Below are positions 1 to 6,096 of a stretch of DNA of 7,203 bases, in pieces (within the stretch, counting starts at the first letter, position 1; each line of letters opens with the position of its first letter). The stretch lies in assembly GCA_012798155.1 (NCBI GenBank), contig JAAZNR010000731.1, forward strand, positions 1 to 7,203, given 5' to 3'. This stretch comes from Thermogutta sp. (lineage in GTDB: Bacteria; Planctomycetota; Planctomycetia; Pirellulales; Thermoguttaceae). A program made the position numbers and the translations under genes. The notes below the pieces were generated by a model. It was given only the letters and a program-made list of their open reading frames with translations, did not search any database and was not told the origin of the DNA.

Positions 1-2
1 CC

Positions 3-92
3 GAGGAAGGGCCGGTTGCCGAGGGGACCGCCGCGCCGAAACGGCCCGGTTTGTTGCGGCGGCTGGGTTTGCGAAAGGACGAAAGGGAATGA
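3..92 (+). CDS. C-terminal end of an unidentified upstream protein (partial)
   Basis: An open frame enters from the left edge and runs to a TGA at 90-92. It reads as a Gly/Pro/Glu-containing linker (EEGPVAEGTAAPKRPG) followed by a short basic, amphipathic end (LLRRLGLRKDERE). Codon third positions are almost all G or C, as in the smc gene downstream. Tails of this kind, a flexible linker plus a basic helix, are common at the ends of large proteins, but they do not identify a family and I do not recognise this gene. Only about 29 codons are visible, so an open frame by chance in GC-rich DNA remains possible. The next gene, smc, begins 484 bases later, so the two are unlikely to be tightly coupled. 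Confidence 0.4.
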   Translation, partial: EEGPVAEGTAAPKRPGLLRRLGLRKDERE

Positions 93-206
93 GCGGGCGT
101 TCCCGCCGCCCCGCCGCGGCCCCGAGGCGACGCACTCGTGAACCCGGCGTTTTCCGGTTATCTTGGGAGGAGCGGACCGGCTTGGGCCGCGCTCGTCCCG
201 TGCGCC

Positions 207-356
207 CGCACTGCCGGACAAGCCGGCAGTGGCACCCGTATGCGATCCCGCACTGCCGGTCGAAGCCGGCACTGGCACCCGTACGCGACCCCGCACTGCC
301 GGTCGAAGCCGGCACTGGCACCCGTACGCGACCCCGCACTGCCGGACAAGTCGGCG
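207..356. repeat. 43-bp tandem palindromic repeat, about 3.5 copies
   Basis: Repeat starts are at 209, 251, 294 and 337, giving periods of 42, 43 and 43. Each unit begins with a hairpin: arm CACTGCCGG, a 5-6 base loop (ACAAG or TCGAAG), then arm CCGGCAGTG or CCGGCACTG. A linker close to GCACCCGTACGCGACCCCG follows. The first copy (209-231) is a perfect 9-bp inverted repeat. The middle two have one C-C mismatch from a G-to-C change in the right arm. The last copy keeps the left arm and ACAAG loop, but its right arm is degraded (350-356). Copies 2 and 3 are identical over the whole unit, which points to recent duplication. The period is not a multiple of three, so this is not a coding repeat. 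Confidence 0.85.
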
Positions 357-384
357 GGGCGCGTCATCGCGGCCGCCTTGTCCC

Positions 385-546
385 GCTAACCCATATTCGA
401 ACCCTTGCAGTGCTAACCCATAATTCGAACCCTTTACCCGCTAACCCTTATTCGACTTCTCGCCCCGCTAACCCATATTCGAACCTTTGCCCCGCTAACC
501 GTTATTCGGACCCTTACCCGCTAACCCTTATTCGAACGCTTATTCC
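385..546. repeat. 27-bp tandem repeat, six copies, upstream of smc
   Basis: Six copies start with GCTAAC at 385, 412, 440, 467, 494 and 520, with periods of 27, 28, 27, 27 and 26. The consensus is roughly GCTAACCCWTATTCGAACC followed by CTTGCCCC. The most conserved parts are the GCTAACC start and the ATTCGAAC core, which contains the self-complementary TTCGAA. Copies 3 and 5 carry changes in that core (TTCGAC and TTCGGA). The array is clearly less GC-rich than its surroundings and ends about 35 bases before the smc start codon. It could therefore overlap the smc promoter or 5' leader, or serve as a protein-binding array, but no function can be read directly. The variable period rules out a maintained coding repeat, and the gaps between conserved cores are themselves similar, so it is not a CRISPR. 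Confidence 0.85.
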
Positions 547-576
547 CATCGTCTCCCATTACCCCTTGCCATCGCG

Positions 577-3500
577 ATGTTGAAGGCCCTGGAGATCGCC
601 GGTTTCAAGAGCTTCGCGGAGCGGACTCGCTTCGAGTTCCGGCCGGGCATCACCGCGATCGTCGGCCCCAACGGGTCGGGAAAGTCCAACGTCGTGGACG
701 CCGTGAAGTGGGTCTTGGGGGAGCAGAGCGTCAAGAGTCTCCGCGGGCGGGAAATGGCGGACGTGATCTTCAACGGCTCGGCGGGGAGACGCCCCCTCAA
801 TTCGGCCGAAATCACGCTCACGCTCGACAACTCCAAGGGCCTCTTGCCCCTCGATACGCCGGAGGTCCACATCACGCGGAGGGTTTACCGGGGCGGCGAG
901 TCGGAGTATCTCATCAACCGCCGCCCATGCCGGCTGCGCGACATTCGCGACATTCTGGCGGGGACGGGCCTGGCCACCCAGGCCTATTCCGTCATCGAGC
1001 AGGGCAAGATCGATCAATTGCTCCAGGCCTCGCCCATCGAACGCCGGGCGGTCTTCGAAGAGGCCGCCGGGATCAGCCGCTTCAAGGCCAAGAAGCTGGA
1101 GACCCTCCGCCGGCTCGACCGGCTGGACCAGAACCTCCTCCGCCTGGCCGACATCGTGGAAGAGGTCCAGAACCGGCTCCGCGTCGTCCGTTCCCAGGCC
1201 GGCAAGGCCGAACGCTATCGCCGGCACACGGAACGCCTGCGGGAATTGCGGACGCACGCCGCCCGCTGGGATTGGAGCGAACTCAACCGGCGGCTGGGGG
1301 CGCTGACGGAGAGCAGCCGGGCCGCCGCCGAGCGGCGCGAACGGGCGTCGTGCGAACAGGCCGCCTGGGAGGAGGAACTCGGCCGCCTGGAGGCCGAGGG
1401 GGCGACGCTCGACGCGCAGGCCCGGGAATGGCAGGCCGCCGCCGCCGATTATCGTGAACGAATCGCCGCCGCCGAAGCCGCCATCGCCCACCAGATCGGC
1501 CGGCTCCGCGATACGGAGCGGGAAATCGGCCGCATGGGCCGGGCCTTCCTGGAACTCAACCGCCGCGTCCAGGAATCGGCCGGCGCCCACGAATCGCTGG
1601 CCCGAACGGCCGCCGAGGTCGAACAGCGGCAGCGCGAACTCGCTCGCGCCTTGGCCGAAAGGGAACGCGATCTCTCCGAGGCCCTGGAGACCCTGGACCG
1701 CGCCCGCTTGCTGCATGACAAGCGACAGAGCACGCAGTGGGAGGAATTGCAGTCGTCCTTGAACGCGGCCAACGGGGCGGCCCGCCTGGAGGCTCGGCTG
1801 GAGACCGCCCGGGCCGAAAAGGATCGCGTCGAAAAGGAGTCGGCCGCCTTGCAGCAGCGGCGGCGGGGCTTGAGCGAAGAGATCGCCGCCTGGGAGGGCC
1901 GGCTGGCGGTGGCGCAGCACGCCGAGCAGGCCGTGAGCGCGACGCTGGAGTCGCGGCGGGCGGCGCTCGCCCGGACCCGCGCCGACTTGCAGGCCCTCGA
2001 AAGGCGGCGGCGCGAGTGGGAGCAACATCAGGCCGCGCGGAGCGAACGCCGCTCGGTCTTGCAACAACTGGAAAGCCGCCGCGAGGGGATCGAGCCGGGC
2101 GTCCAGGACTTCTTGCAGCGGCTGCAAGAGGGATCGCCCGAGGATCGCGGCCGCGTGCGGGGTTTGGTGGCGGACCTGTTCCGGGCCGAACTCCAGGCCG
2201 CGCTGCTGGTGGATGCCGCGCTGGGCGAGGCCGCGCAGTACGTCGTCCTGACGGACAGCGCCCCGCTGTTCGAGCGTTGGCTCAGCGGCGATGCCGCGCC
2301 GACGGGCAGGGTGGCCTTCCTGCGGCTGGACGTGTCGGCGTGCCGGCTGCACACCGCCGAGGAGGAGACGCGCGCCGCCCAAGAGGAAACGCTGTTCGCC
2401 GATCTGCCGGGCGTGCTGGGGCGGGCCGCGGATTTCGTGGAAACCGACCCCGACTGCGAGCCTCTCAAACGGCGGCTGCTGGGAAACGTGTGGTTCGTCG
2501 ATACCCTGGCCACCGCCCTCCGCCTCTGCGATCCCGCCGGCTCGGCGCGGTTCGTCACCTTGGCCGGCGAGGTCGTGGAGGCGGATATCGTCATCGCCGG
2601 ACCCAAGACCGCCGGCGGAGGCCTGGTCAGCCGCAAGAGCGAACTCCGCGCCCTGGACGAGGAATTGGGCCGCTTGGCCGAGGCCTTGGCCGGGGTCGCG
2701 AGCGAAGAAGCGGCCCTCCGCGAGCAGGTCGCCCAAGAGGAGGCGGCCCTGGCGGAAGCCGAGAGCGAAAGCGAACGGCTCCGCGGCGAACTGGCGGAAT
2801 GCCGGCATCGCTTGGCCGCCCTCCGCTCGCGTTGGGAGGAGGCCGAACCGCAGCTCCGCGACCTGGAGGCCCAACTCGATCAAGCCACGCGCGAGATCAC
2901 CGAGACCGCCGGCCTCCTGGAACAAGCCCTGCGTGAAAAGACGGAGGCCGAACGCCGCGCGCGGGCGGCCGAGGAACTCTTGGCCCAGGCCGCGCAAGAG
3001 CTGTCCGCCGCGGAGTCGGCCGTCCGCGATCGCACGAGAATCGTCACGGACCTGAAGGTCGAACTGGCCAAGTGCGAAGAGCGCTTGCGGAACCTGCAAT
3101 CCGAGCGGCTGCGCCAGGAGGAGGCCGGCCGCGAACGATTGCGCGAAAGGGACGAGTTGCGGGAACGCCTGGGCGAGGCCGCGCGCCAATGCCGGCTTGC
3201 CGAGCGATCCATCCTGGCGGCGGAAGCCGAGTCGGCGATCGCCTTCTCGCAAAAGGAGGCCGTCCTCCGAGATTTGTGGGAAGTCTCCCGGCGGCGCACG
3301 GAGCTGGAGGAGAACCGCGCGCAAGCCGCGCGGCGACTGCAAGCCGCCGGCAAGGAAATCCACGCCGCCGAGGCCGAGCTGCATCGGCTGGAGCTGGAGA
3401 GCAGCGGCGTGATTCACGAAAAGACGGCCTTGGCCTCGCGATTGCGGGAAGACTACGGGATCACGCCGTCGGAACTGGATCGCCCCTCCGCCCTGGAGGA

Positions 3501-4233
3501 CGATCGCGGCCGGGAGGAAATCCAGGCCGAAATGGACGACTTGCGGCGCAAGATTCACCAACTGGGGAACGTCAACCTGGAGGCCCTGGAAGAGCTTTCC
3601 CAGTTGGAGGGGCGGTACCAGACGCTCTCCGAGCAGTACCAGGACCTGACCTCGGCCAAGGCCTCCTTGCAGCGGATCATCGACCGCATCAATACCGACA
3701 GCCGCCGCTTGTTCCTGGCCACCCTGGAGTCGGTGCGGGAACACTTCGGGGTGCTCTTCCGCGAGCTGTTCGGCGGAGGGCAGGCCAGCATCGAATTGGA
3801 AGAGGGCGCGGACGTTCTGGAGAGCGGGATCGAAATCGTGGCGCGGCCGCCCGGCAAGGAACCCCGCAGTATTTCCCTGCTCAGCGGGGGCGAGAAGACG
3901 CTCACCTGCACGGCCTTGCTGTTGGCCATGTTCCGCAGCCGGCCCAGCATGTTCTGCGTGCTGGATGAAGTGGACGCGGCCCTGGACGAGGCCAACATCG
4001 ATCGCTTCGCCAAGGTCTTGCGCGACTTCTTGTCCGTCACGCAGTTTCTCATCATCACGCACTCGAAGAAGACGATGACCTGCGCGGATGCCATCTACGG
4101 GATCACGATGGAGGAGTCGGGCGTGTCCAAACGGGTCTCGGTACGATTCGAGGACGTCAGCGAGGACGGGGAATTGATTCCTCGCGGCGAGGGCGAGGCC
4201 GCATCCCCGCCGCAGACCGAACAGGCCGCCTGA
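577..4233 (+). CDS. smc: Chromosome segregation ATPase SMC
   Basis: This is a complete 1218-residue structural-maintenance-of-chromosomes protein, close to the ~1190 of Bacillus subtilis SMC. SMC dimers, normally with ScpA and ScpB, form ATP-driven DNA-embracing rings that compact and separate the replicated origins. The N-terminal ATPase half opens with the standard MLKALEIAGFKSF start, has Walker A GPNGSGKS at residues 30-37, and a Q-loop VIEQGKID around 139-146. Long Glu/Arg/Ala-rich coiled coils run from about 170 to 505 and 695 to 1000. The hinge lies between about 509 and 690, opening with the RVRGLVADLF segment and ending near GGGLVSRKSEL. The C-terminal half carries signature LSGGEKT at 1102-1108, Walker B FCVLDEVDAALDE with catalytic Glu at about 1131, and the H-motif IITHSKK at about 1159-1165. 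The start is fixed by family alignment, although no Shine-Dalgarno precedes it. The frame is intact. No scpA or scpB lies in the window. Confidence 0.98.
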   Translation: MLKALEIAGFKSFAERTRFEFRPGITAIVGPNGSGKSNVVDAVKWVLGEQSVKSLRGREMADVIFNGSAGRRPLNSAEITLTLDNSKGLLPLDTPEVHITRRVYRGGESEYLINRRPCRLRDIRDILAGTGLATQAYSVIEQGKIDQLLQASPIERRAVFEEAAGISRFKAKKLETLRRLDRLDQNLLRLADIVEEVQNRLRVVRSQAGKAERYRRHTERLRELRTHAARWDWSELNRRLGALTESSRAAAERRERASCEQAAWEEELGRLEAEGATLDAQAREWQAAAADYRERIAAAEAAIAHQIGRLRDTEREIGRMGRAFLELNRRVQESAGAHESLARTAAEVEQRQRELARALAERERDLSEALETLDRARLLHDKRQSTQWEELQSSLNAANGAARLEARLETARAEKDRVEKESAALQQRRRGLSEEIAAWEGRLAVAQHAEQAVSATLESRRAALARTRADLQALERRRREWEQHQAARSERRSVLQQLESRREGIEPGVQDFLQRLQEGSPEDRGRVRGLVADLFRAELQAALLVDAALGEAAQYVVLTDSAPLFERWLSGDAAPTGRVAFLRLDVSACRLHTAEEETRAAQEETLFADLPGVLGRAADFVETDPDCEPLKRRLLGNVWFVDTLATALRLCDPAGSARFVTLAGEVVEADIVIAGPKTAGGGLVSRKSELRALDEELGRLAEALAGVASEEAALREQVAQEEAALAEAESESERLRGELAECRHRLAALRSRWEEAEPQLRDLEAQLDQATREITETAGLLEQALREKTEAERRARAAEELLAQAAQELSAAESAVRDRTRIVTDLKVELAKCEERLRNLQSERLRQEEAGRERLRERDELRERLGEAARQCRLAERSILAAEAESAIAFSQKEAVLRDLWEVSRRRTELEENRAQAARRLQAAGKEIHAAEAELHRLELESSGVIHEKTALASRLREDYGITPSELDRPSALEDDRGREEIQAEMDDLRRKIHQLGNVNLEALEELSQLEGRYQTLSEQYQDLTSAKASLQRIIDRINTDSRRLFLATLESVREHFGVLFRELFGGGQASIELEEGADVLESGIEIVARPPGKEPRSISLLSGGEKTLTCTALLLAMFRSRPSMFCVLDEVDAALDEANIDRFAKVLRDFLSVTQFLIITHSKKTMTCADAIYGITMEESGVSKRVSVRFEDVSEDGELIPRGEGEAASPPQTEQAA

Positions 4234-4456
4234 CCGATTTCTTCGCTCCATCCCGCCCCAGCGCCGCCTCTTGTGCGGGGCAAATAGTCTTCGCCGCCCG
4301 CATGTCCGCGATGACCGCGCCTTTCGTTACAACGCCCACATTCCGCAAGGGCGGGGAAAGATTCTAAAGTGCGGGCGGATAAAAAATCGAAACTATCAAT
4401 CGGAGCGTTTGTTCTCTGCCACGCGAAGGCACTGGAAGCTTGGCATGGAACGGTTG

Positions 4457-4774
4457 TCAGGGGGGAAAATCGCAAGGAAACCCGCCGGTCTCGTCCCGGT
4501 TACAGGGAAGAGACCAAGCGTTCTTCTCGCATTTTCTCTCCCGGATATGTCGGACCATCCGGTCCCGCTTGCGGCAGTCGGTGTAGTAATTGGCTGGGTC
4601 GAACGGAAACTTCCCCATTTTACGAATTTTCACTGACTTCCGGGGAATCGGGTAGCCGATGTCAATGATGAGGCGCGGGTCAGAAGGAGCTGCACCACGG
4701 CCGACGTAGTAAGCGGTCACCTCGCACGCCCCGACCCAGGGGTCTTCCCAAACAGGACGGATGTCGCGCCGCAC
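4457..4774 (-). CDS. Possible small hypothetical protein or gene remnant
   Basis: A minus-strand frame from a GTG at 4774 to a TGA at 4459-4457 would encode 105 residues. Its first two thirds look coding: third positions are mostly G or C, and the peptide is mixed and non-repetitive (WEDPWVGACEVTAYYVGRG, then DPRLIIDIGYPIPRK and FPFDPANYYTDCRKRDRM). The last ~25 codons are Cys/Lys/Asn-rich and look less natural. There is no Shine-Dalgarno before the GTG, and the frame is also open further upstream to about 4882, so the start is arbitrary. I do not recognise a family. It would be transcribed divergently from the HTH-receiver gene. It could be a genuine orphan gene, the tail of a decayed gene, or chance. 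Confidence 0.25.
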   Translation of the reverse strand: MRRDIRPVWEDPWVGACEVTAYYVGRGAAPSDPRLIIDIGYPIPRKSVKIRKMGKFPFDPANYYTDCRKRDRMVRHIRERKCEKNAWSLPCNRDETGGFPCDFPP

Positions 4775-4821
4775 GACGGAGCGAGCGGCAAGGGACGGGA
4801 AGGCCGCGGGGCGCGGAGGAG

Positions 4822-4841
4822 CGGTCGGTAGAGGCCGACCG
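4822..4841 (+). promoter_or_regulatory. Leader hairpin upstream of the HTH-receiver gene
   Basis: CGGTCGG (4822-4828), a 6-base loop TAGAGG, and CCGACCG (4835-4841) form a perfect 7-bp GC-rich stem. It ends 40 bases before the ATG at 4882. There is no T-run on either strand, so it is not an intrinsic terminator. A role in the mRNA leader or as a binding site for the gene's own product is an inference. Confidence 0.45.
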
Positions 4842-4845
4842 GTGA

Positions 4846-4856
4846 ATCCATTGGAT
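4846..4856. promoter_or_regulatory. 11-bp perfect palindrome, candidate operator
   Basis: ATCCA-T-TGGAT is a perfect inverted repeat with a single central base, 25 bases before the start codon of the HTH-receiver gene. Its size and position suit an operator or autoregulatory site for a dimeric DNA-binding protein. A short palindrome can also arise by chance, and no second copy was seen in the window. Confidence 0.25.
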
Positions 4857-4881
4857 CTAGTGACAGTTTGGAGAGCCTGCA

Positions 4882-5454
4882 ATGAAGGTCTTCACTACAG
4901 GTCAGGTTGCCAAGATCTGTAAAGTTGCCCCGCGCACCGTCAGCAAATGGTTCGACTCGGGTCGCCTGAAAGGGTATCGCATTCCCGGTTCCCAGGATCG
5001 TCGCATCCCGCGCGAGTACCTGATCAAGTTCCTGCGGGAACACGGAATGCCCCTGGGGGAACTGGAGGACGAGACGACCGCCAAGGTCTTGATCGTCGCC
5101 CAGGACCAGTTGCTGATCGAGAATCTGAAGCGCGAGCTGCCGCCGGAACGGGCGTTCAAGGTGGCGGTCGCCTCCAGCGGCTTCGACGCCGGCATCCAGG
5201 CCGAGAGCTTTCGCCCGGATTGCATCGTCGTCGATTTCTCGATCGGCAAGACGGAGGGTTTGCAGATCTGCCAGCACGTCCGCCGCAACGGCGAATTCAA
5301 CGACGTGGTGCTGATCGCCCTCCTTCCCGACGACGGAAGCTCGATGAGCTTCGACCGCTCGGCGATCAACGAGACGTTCAAGAAGCCGTTCGACGCCGGC
5401 CTTTTGGCGGAACGGATTCGCAGCCTGGTCGGTGCCCGCAAAGAATTGGTTTGA
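4882..5454 (+). CDS. MerR/excisionase-type HTH protein with a C-terminal degenerate receiver domain
   Basis: This 190-residue protein has an N-terminal DNA-binding domain (residues about 3-55) of the excisionase/BldC/MerR-like winged-helix type. It starts FTTGQVAKICKVAPRTVSKW, continues with the wing GYRIPGSQDRRIP, and ends with a helix REYLIKFLREHGMPL. An acidic linker (59-65) leads to a response-regulator receiver domain (about 68-186). Against CheY, the phospho-acceptor Asp is present (D118 in PDCIVVDFS), as is the Lys before Pro (K168 in FKKPF). However, the acidic pair that binds Mg2+ aligns with Ala73-Gln74, and the conserved Thr/Ser aligns with Ala146. Phosphotransfer may therefore be weak or absent. 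A good Shine-Dalgarno GGAG (4870-4873) sits 8 bases before the ATG and fixes the start. The gene stands alone, with no sensor kinase beside it, and is followed by a strong terminator. Its role as a transcription regulator is inferred; its targets are unknown. Confidence 0.9.
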   Translation: MKVFTTGQVAKICKVAPRTVSKWFDSGRLKGYRIPGSQDRRIPREYLIKFLREHGMPLGELEDETTAKVLIVAQDQLLIENLKRELPPERAFKVAVASSGFDAGIQAESFRPDCIVVDFSIGKTEGLQICQHVRRNGEFNDVVLIALLPDDGSSMSFDRSAINETFKKPFDAGLLAERIRSLVGARKELV

Positions 5455-5597
5455 TCCCGGCCGGCTGGGGACATCGTCGATCAAGTAATGGCACCCCAGA
5501 CGGCTTTCCGCTTGATTGGCGTCCATTCGTGGCCGTCAAACGAGCCTCGCCGGTTCCCGCCAAGCCGTTGCGGCCGGACCCCCGTAACGGATAATCT

Positions 5598-5630
5598 CCC
5601 GCGGCATCGCGCCGCGGGTTTCGTTTTCTT
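5598..5630 (+). terminator. Rho-independent terminator after the HTH-receiver gene
   Basis: CCCGCGGC (5598-5605), loop ATCGC, and GCCGCGGG (5611-5618) form a perfect 8-bp GC stem. The T-rich tract TTTCGTTTTCTT follows immediately. It lies about 145 bases after the stop codon at 5454, with no gene in between, so it most likely ends that transcript. Confidence 0.85.
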
Positions 5631-5654
5631 GCCGCCCCACGTTCTTGCCGCCCC
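5626..5654. repeat. Short direct repeat, two copies of 13 bp
   Basis: TTCTTGCCGCCCC occurs at 5626-5638 and again at 5642-5654, a 16-base period, overlapping the T-tract of the terminator. It looks like a small local duplication. No function is evident. Confidence 0.5.
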
Positions 5655-5741
5655 GCGAAGGGCCGAGTGCGATGCAATCTCCAAGCCGCCGCCGTGATCT
5701 CGGTCTTCGCCCTCGAACCGGAAAGGTTTGATACTCAAGCC

Positions 5742-5840
5742 GCCGCGATTCCGCCCTCCGCCGCCTTCACGGCCATCTTGGGTACGGTGACGTTCTCCGG
5801 CCTCATCGCCGGCCTGTTCCCGGTCGGGTTCAGCGACTGG
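5742..5840 (+). pseudogene. Possible remnant of a membrane-permease C-terminus
   Basis: A plus-strand frame here has nearly all G/C third positions and encodes a hydrophobic stretch, AFTAILGTVTFSGLIAGLFP, preceded by IPPSA. This resembles the last transmembrane segment of FtsX/MacB-type ABC permeases, where a helix ending in G-L-F/Y-P is followed by a short cytosolic tail. The tail expected in that family (Ala-Ala-x-Leu-x-Pro) is not present; the frame instead runs into the opposite-strand antitoxin gene. No start or upstream body of such a gene exists, so if real it is only a relic. The resemblance is from memory and chance is quite possible. Confidence 0.15.
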
Positions 5841-6096
5841 TTAGCCCCTGATTCCCGACGGCAAACGGTTTGCGCGGGCCGGCCTTCGATTTCGCTACCA
5901 GGACCTGGAACTTCGGATTGGACGCCAATAGTTCATCCATCAGGCTGTCGTCCTCCTGCGGGTCCAACGACTGGATTGCCAGGAGCCGTTGATCGGGCAT
6001 CTCGACCACGACGGTCTCGCCCGACTCAGCACACTCATTGAGAGTCTTCCTGAGGTCCGTTTCCAGGCGGTCCAACGGGATGGTCTTGATGGCCAT
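5830..6096 (-). CDS. Antitoxin-like protein of a toxin-antitoxin cassette
   Basis: This is an 88-residue acidic protein. The N-terminal half, MAIKTIPLDRLETDLRKTLN followed by ECAESGETVVVEMPDQRLLAIQSLDP, resembles the fold used by Phd/YefM-type antitoxins, where a strand-helix-strand DNA-binding part precedes a C-terminal toxin-neutralising tail. The tail here is DDSLMDELLASNPKFQVLVA and then a basic KSKAGPRKPF. The ATG at 6096 is preferred because the purine-rich GGAAGGCGAGGAA lies just upstream. A TTG seven codons earlier is the alternative. In the order of transcription it comes after the toxin gene, and the repaired toxin frame would overlap its first ~60 bases. Such antitoxins usually bind their toxin and repress their own operon. 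The frame is open, but its partner is broken. Confidence 0.65.
   Translation of the reverse strand: MAIKTIPLDRLETDLRKTLNECAESGETVVVEMPDQRLLAIQSLDPQEDDSLMDELLASNPKFQVLVAKSKAGPRKPFAVGNQGLTSR

Larger units (their letters stand above)
4234..4881. other. Gene-poor, lower-GC intergenic stretch between smc and the HTH-receiver gene
   Basis: About 650 bases separate the smc stop from the next plus-strand gene. The middle part is visibly richer in A and T (for example 47% GC in 4381-4440), in contrast to the very GC-rich smc gene. I found no tRNA, no clean Rho-independent terminator after smc, and no plus-strand ORF with convincing codon structure. The stretch contains one doubtful minus-strand ORF (4457-4774). 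Near its right end lie a leader hairpin and a short palindrome belonging to the following gene. A transferred fragment, a decayed gene or a small RNA would all be consistent with the composition. Confidence 0.6.

Noticed and set aside
385..540. tRNA 3' ends (the minus strand contains GGTTCGAAT, like a T-loop)
   Set aside because: No T-stem, acceptor stem or anticodon arm can be built around any copy; the match is limited to the short loop-like motif.
207..546. CRISPR array
   Set aside because: The intervals between the conserved cores are themselves similar and short, so they are tandem repeats without unique spacers. No cas gene is in the window.
89..583. A 164-codon plus-strand ORF before smc
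   Set aside because: It consists of translated tandem repeats whose periods (42-43 and 26-28) are not multiples of three. The peptide is Arg/Pro-rich and then repetitive, and it overlaps the smc start.
559..4251. A 1230-codon open frame on the minus strand across the whole smc gene
   Set aside because: It mirrors smc codon by codon. In GC-rich genes with strong G/C third positions, stop codons are rare on the opposite strand. The predicted protein is low-complexity (Gly/Leu/Gln/Arg) and has no recognisable domain.
4335..4356. A possible smc terminator (CGCCC with GGGCG)
   Set aside because: The stem is only 5 bp with an 11-base loop and no T-tract follows on the plus strand.
4271..4636. A 121-codon plus-strand ORF in the gap after smc
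   Set aside because: Its codon usage shows no third-position bias, it has no Shine-Dalgarno, and the peptide has no recognisable features.
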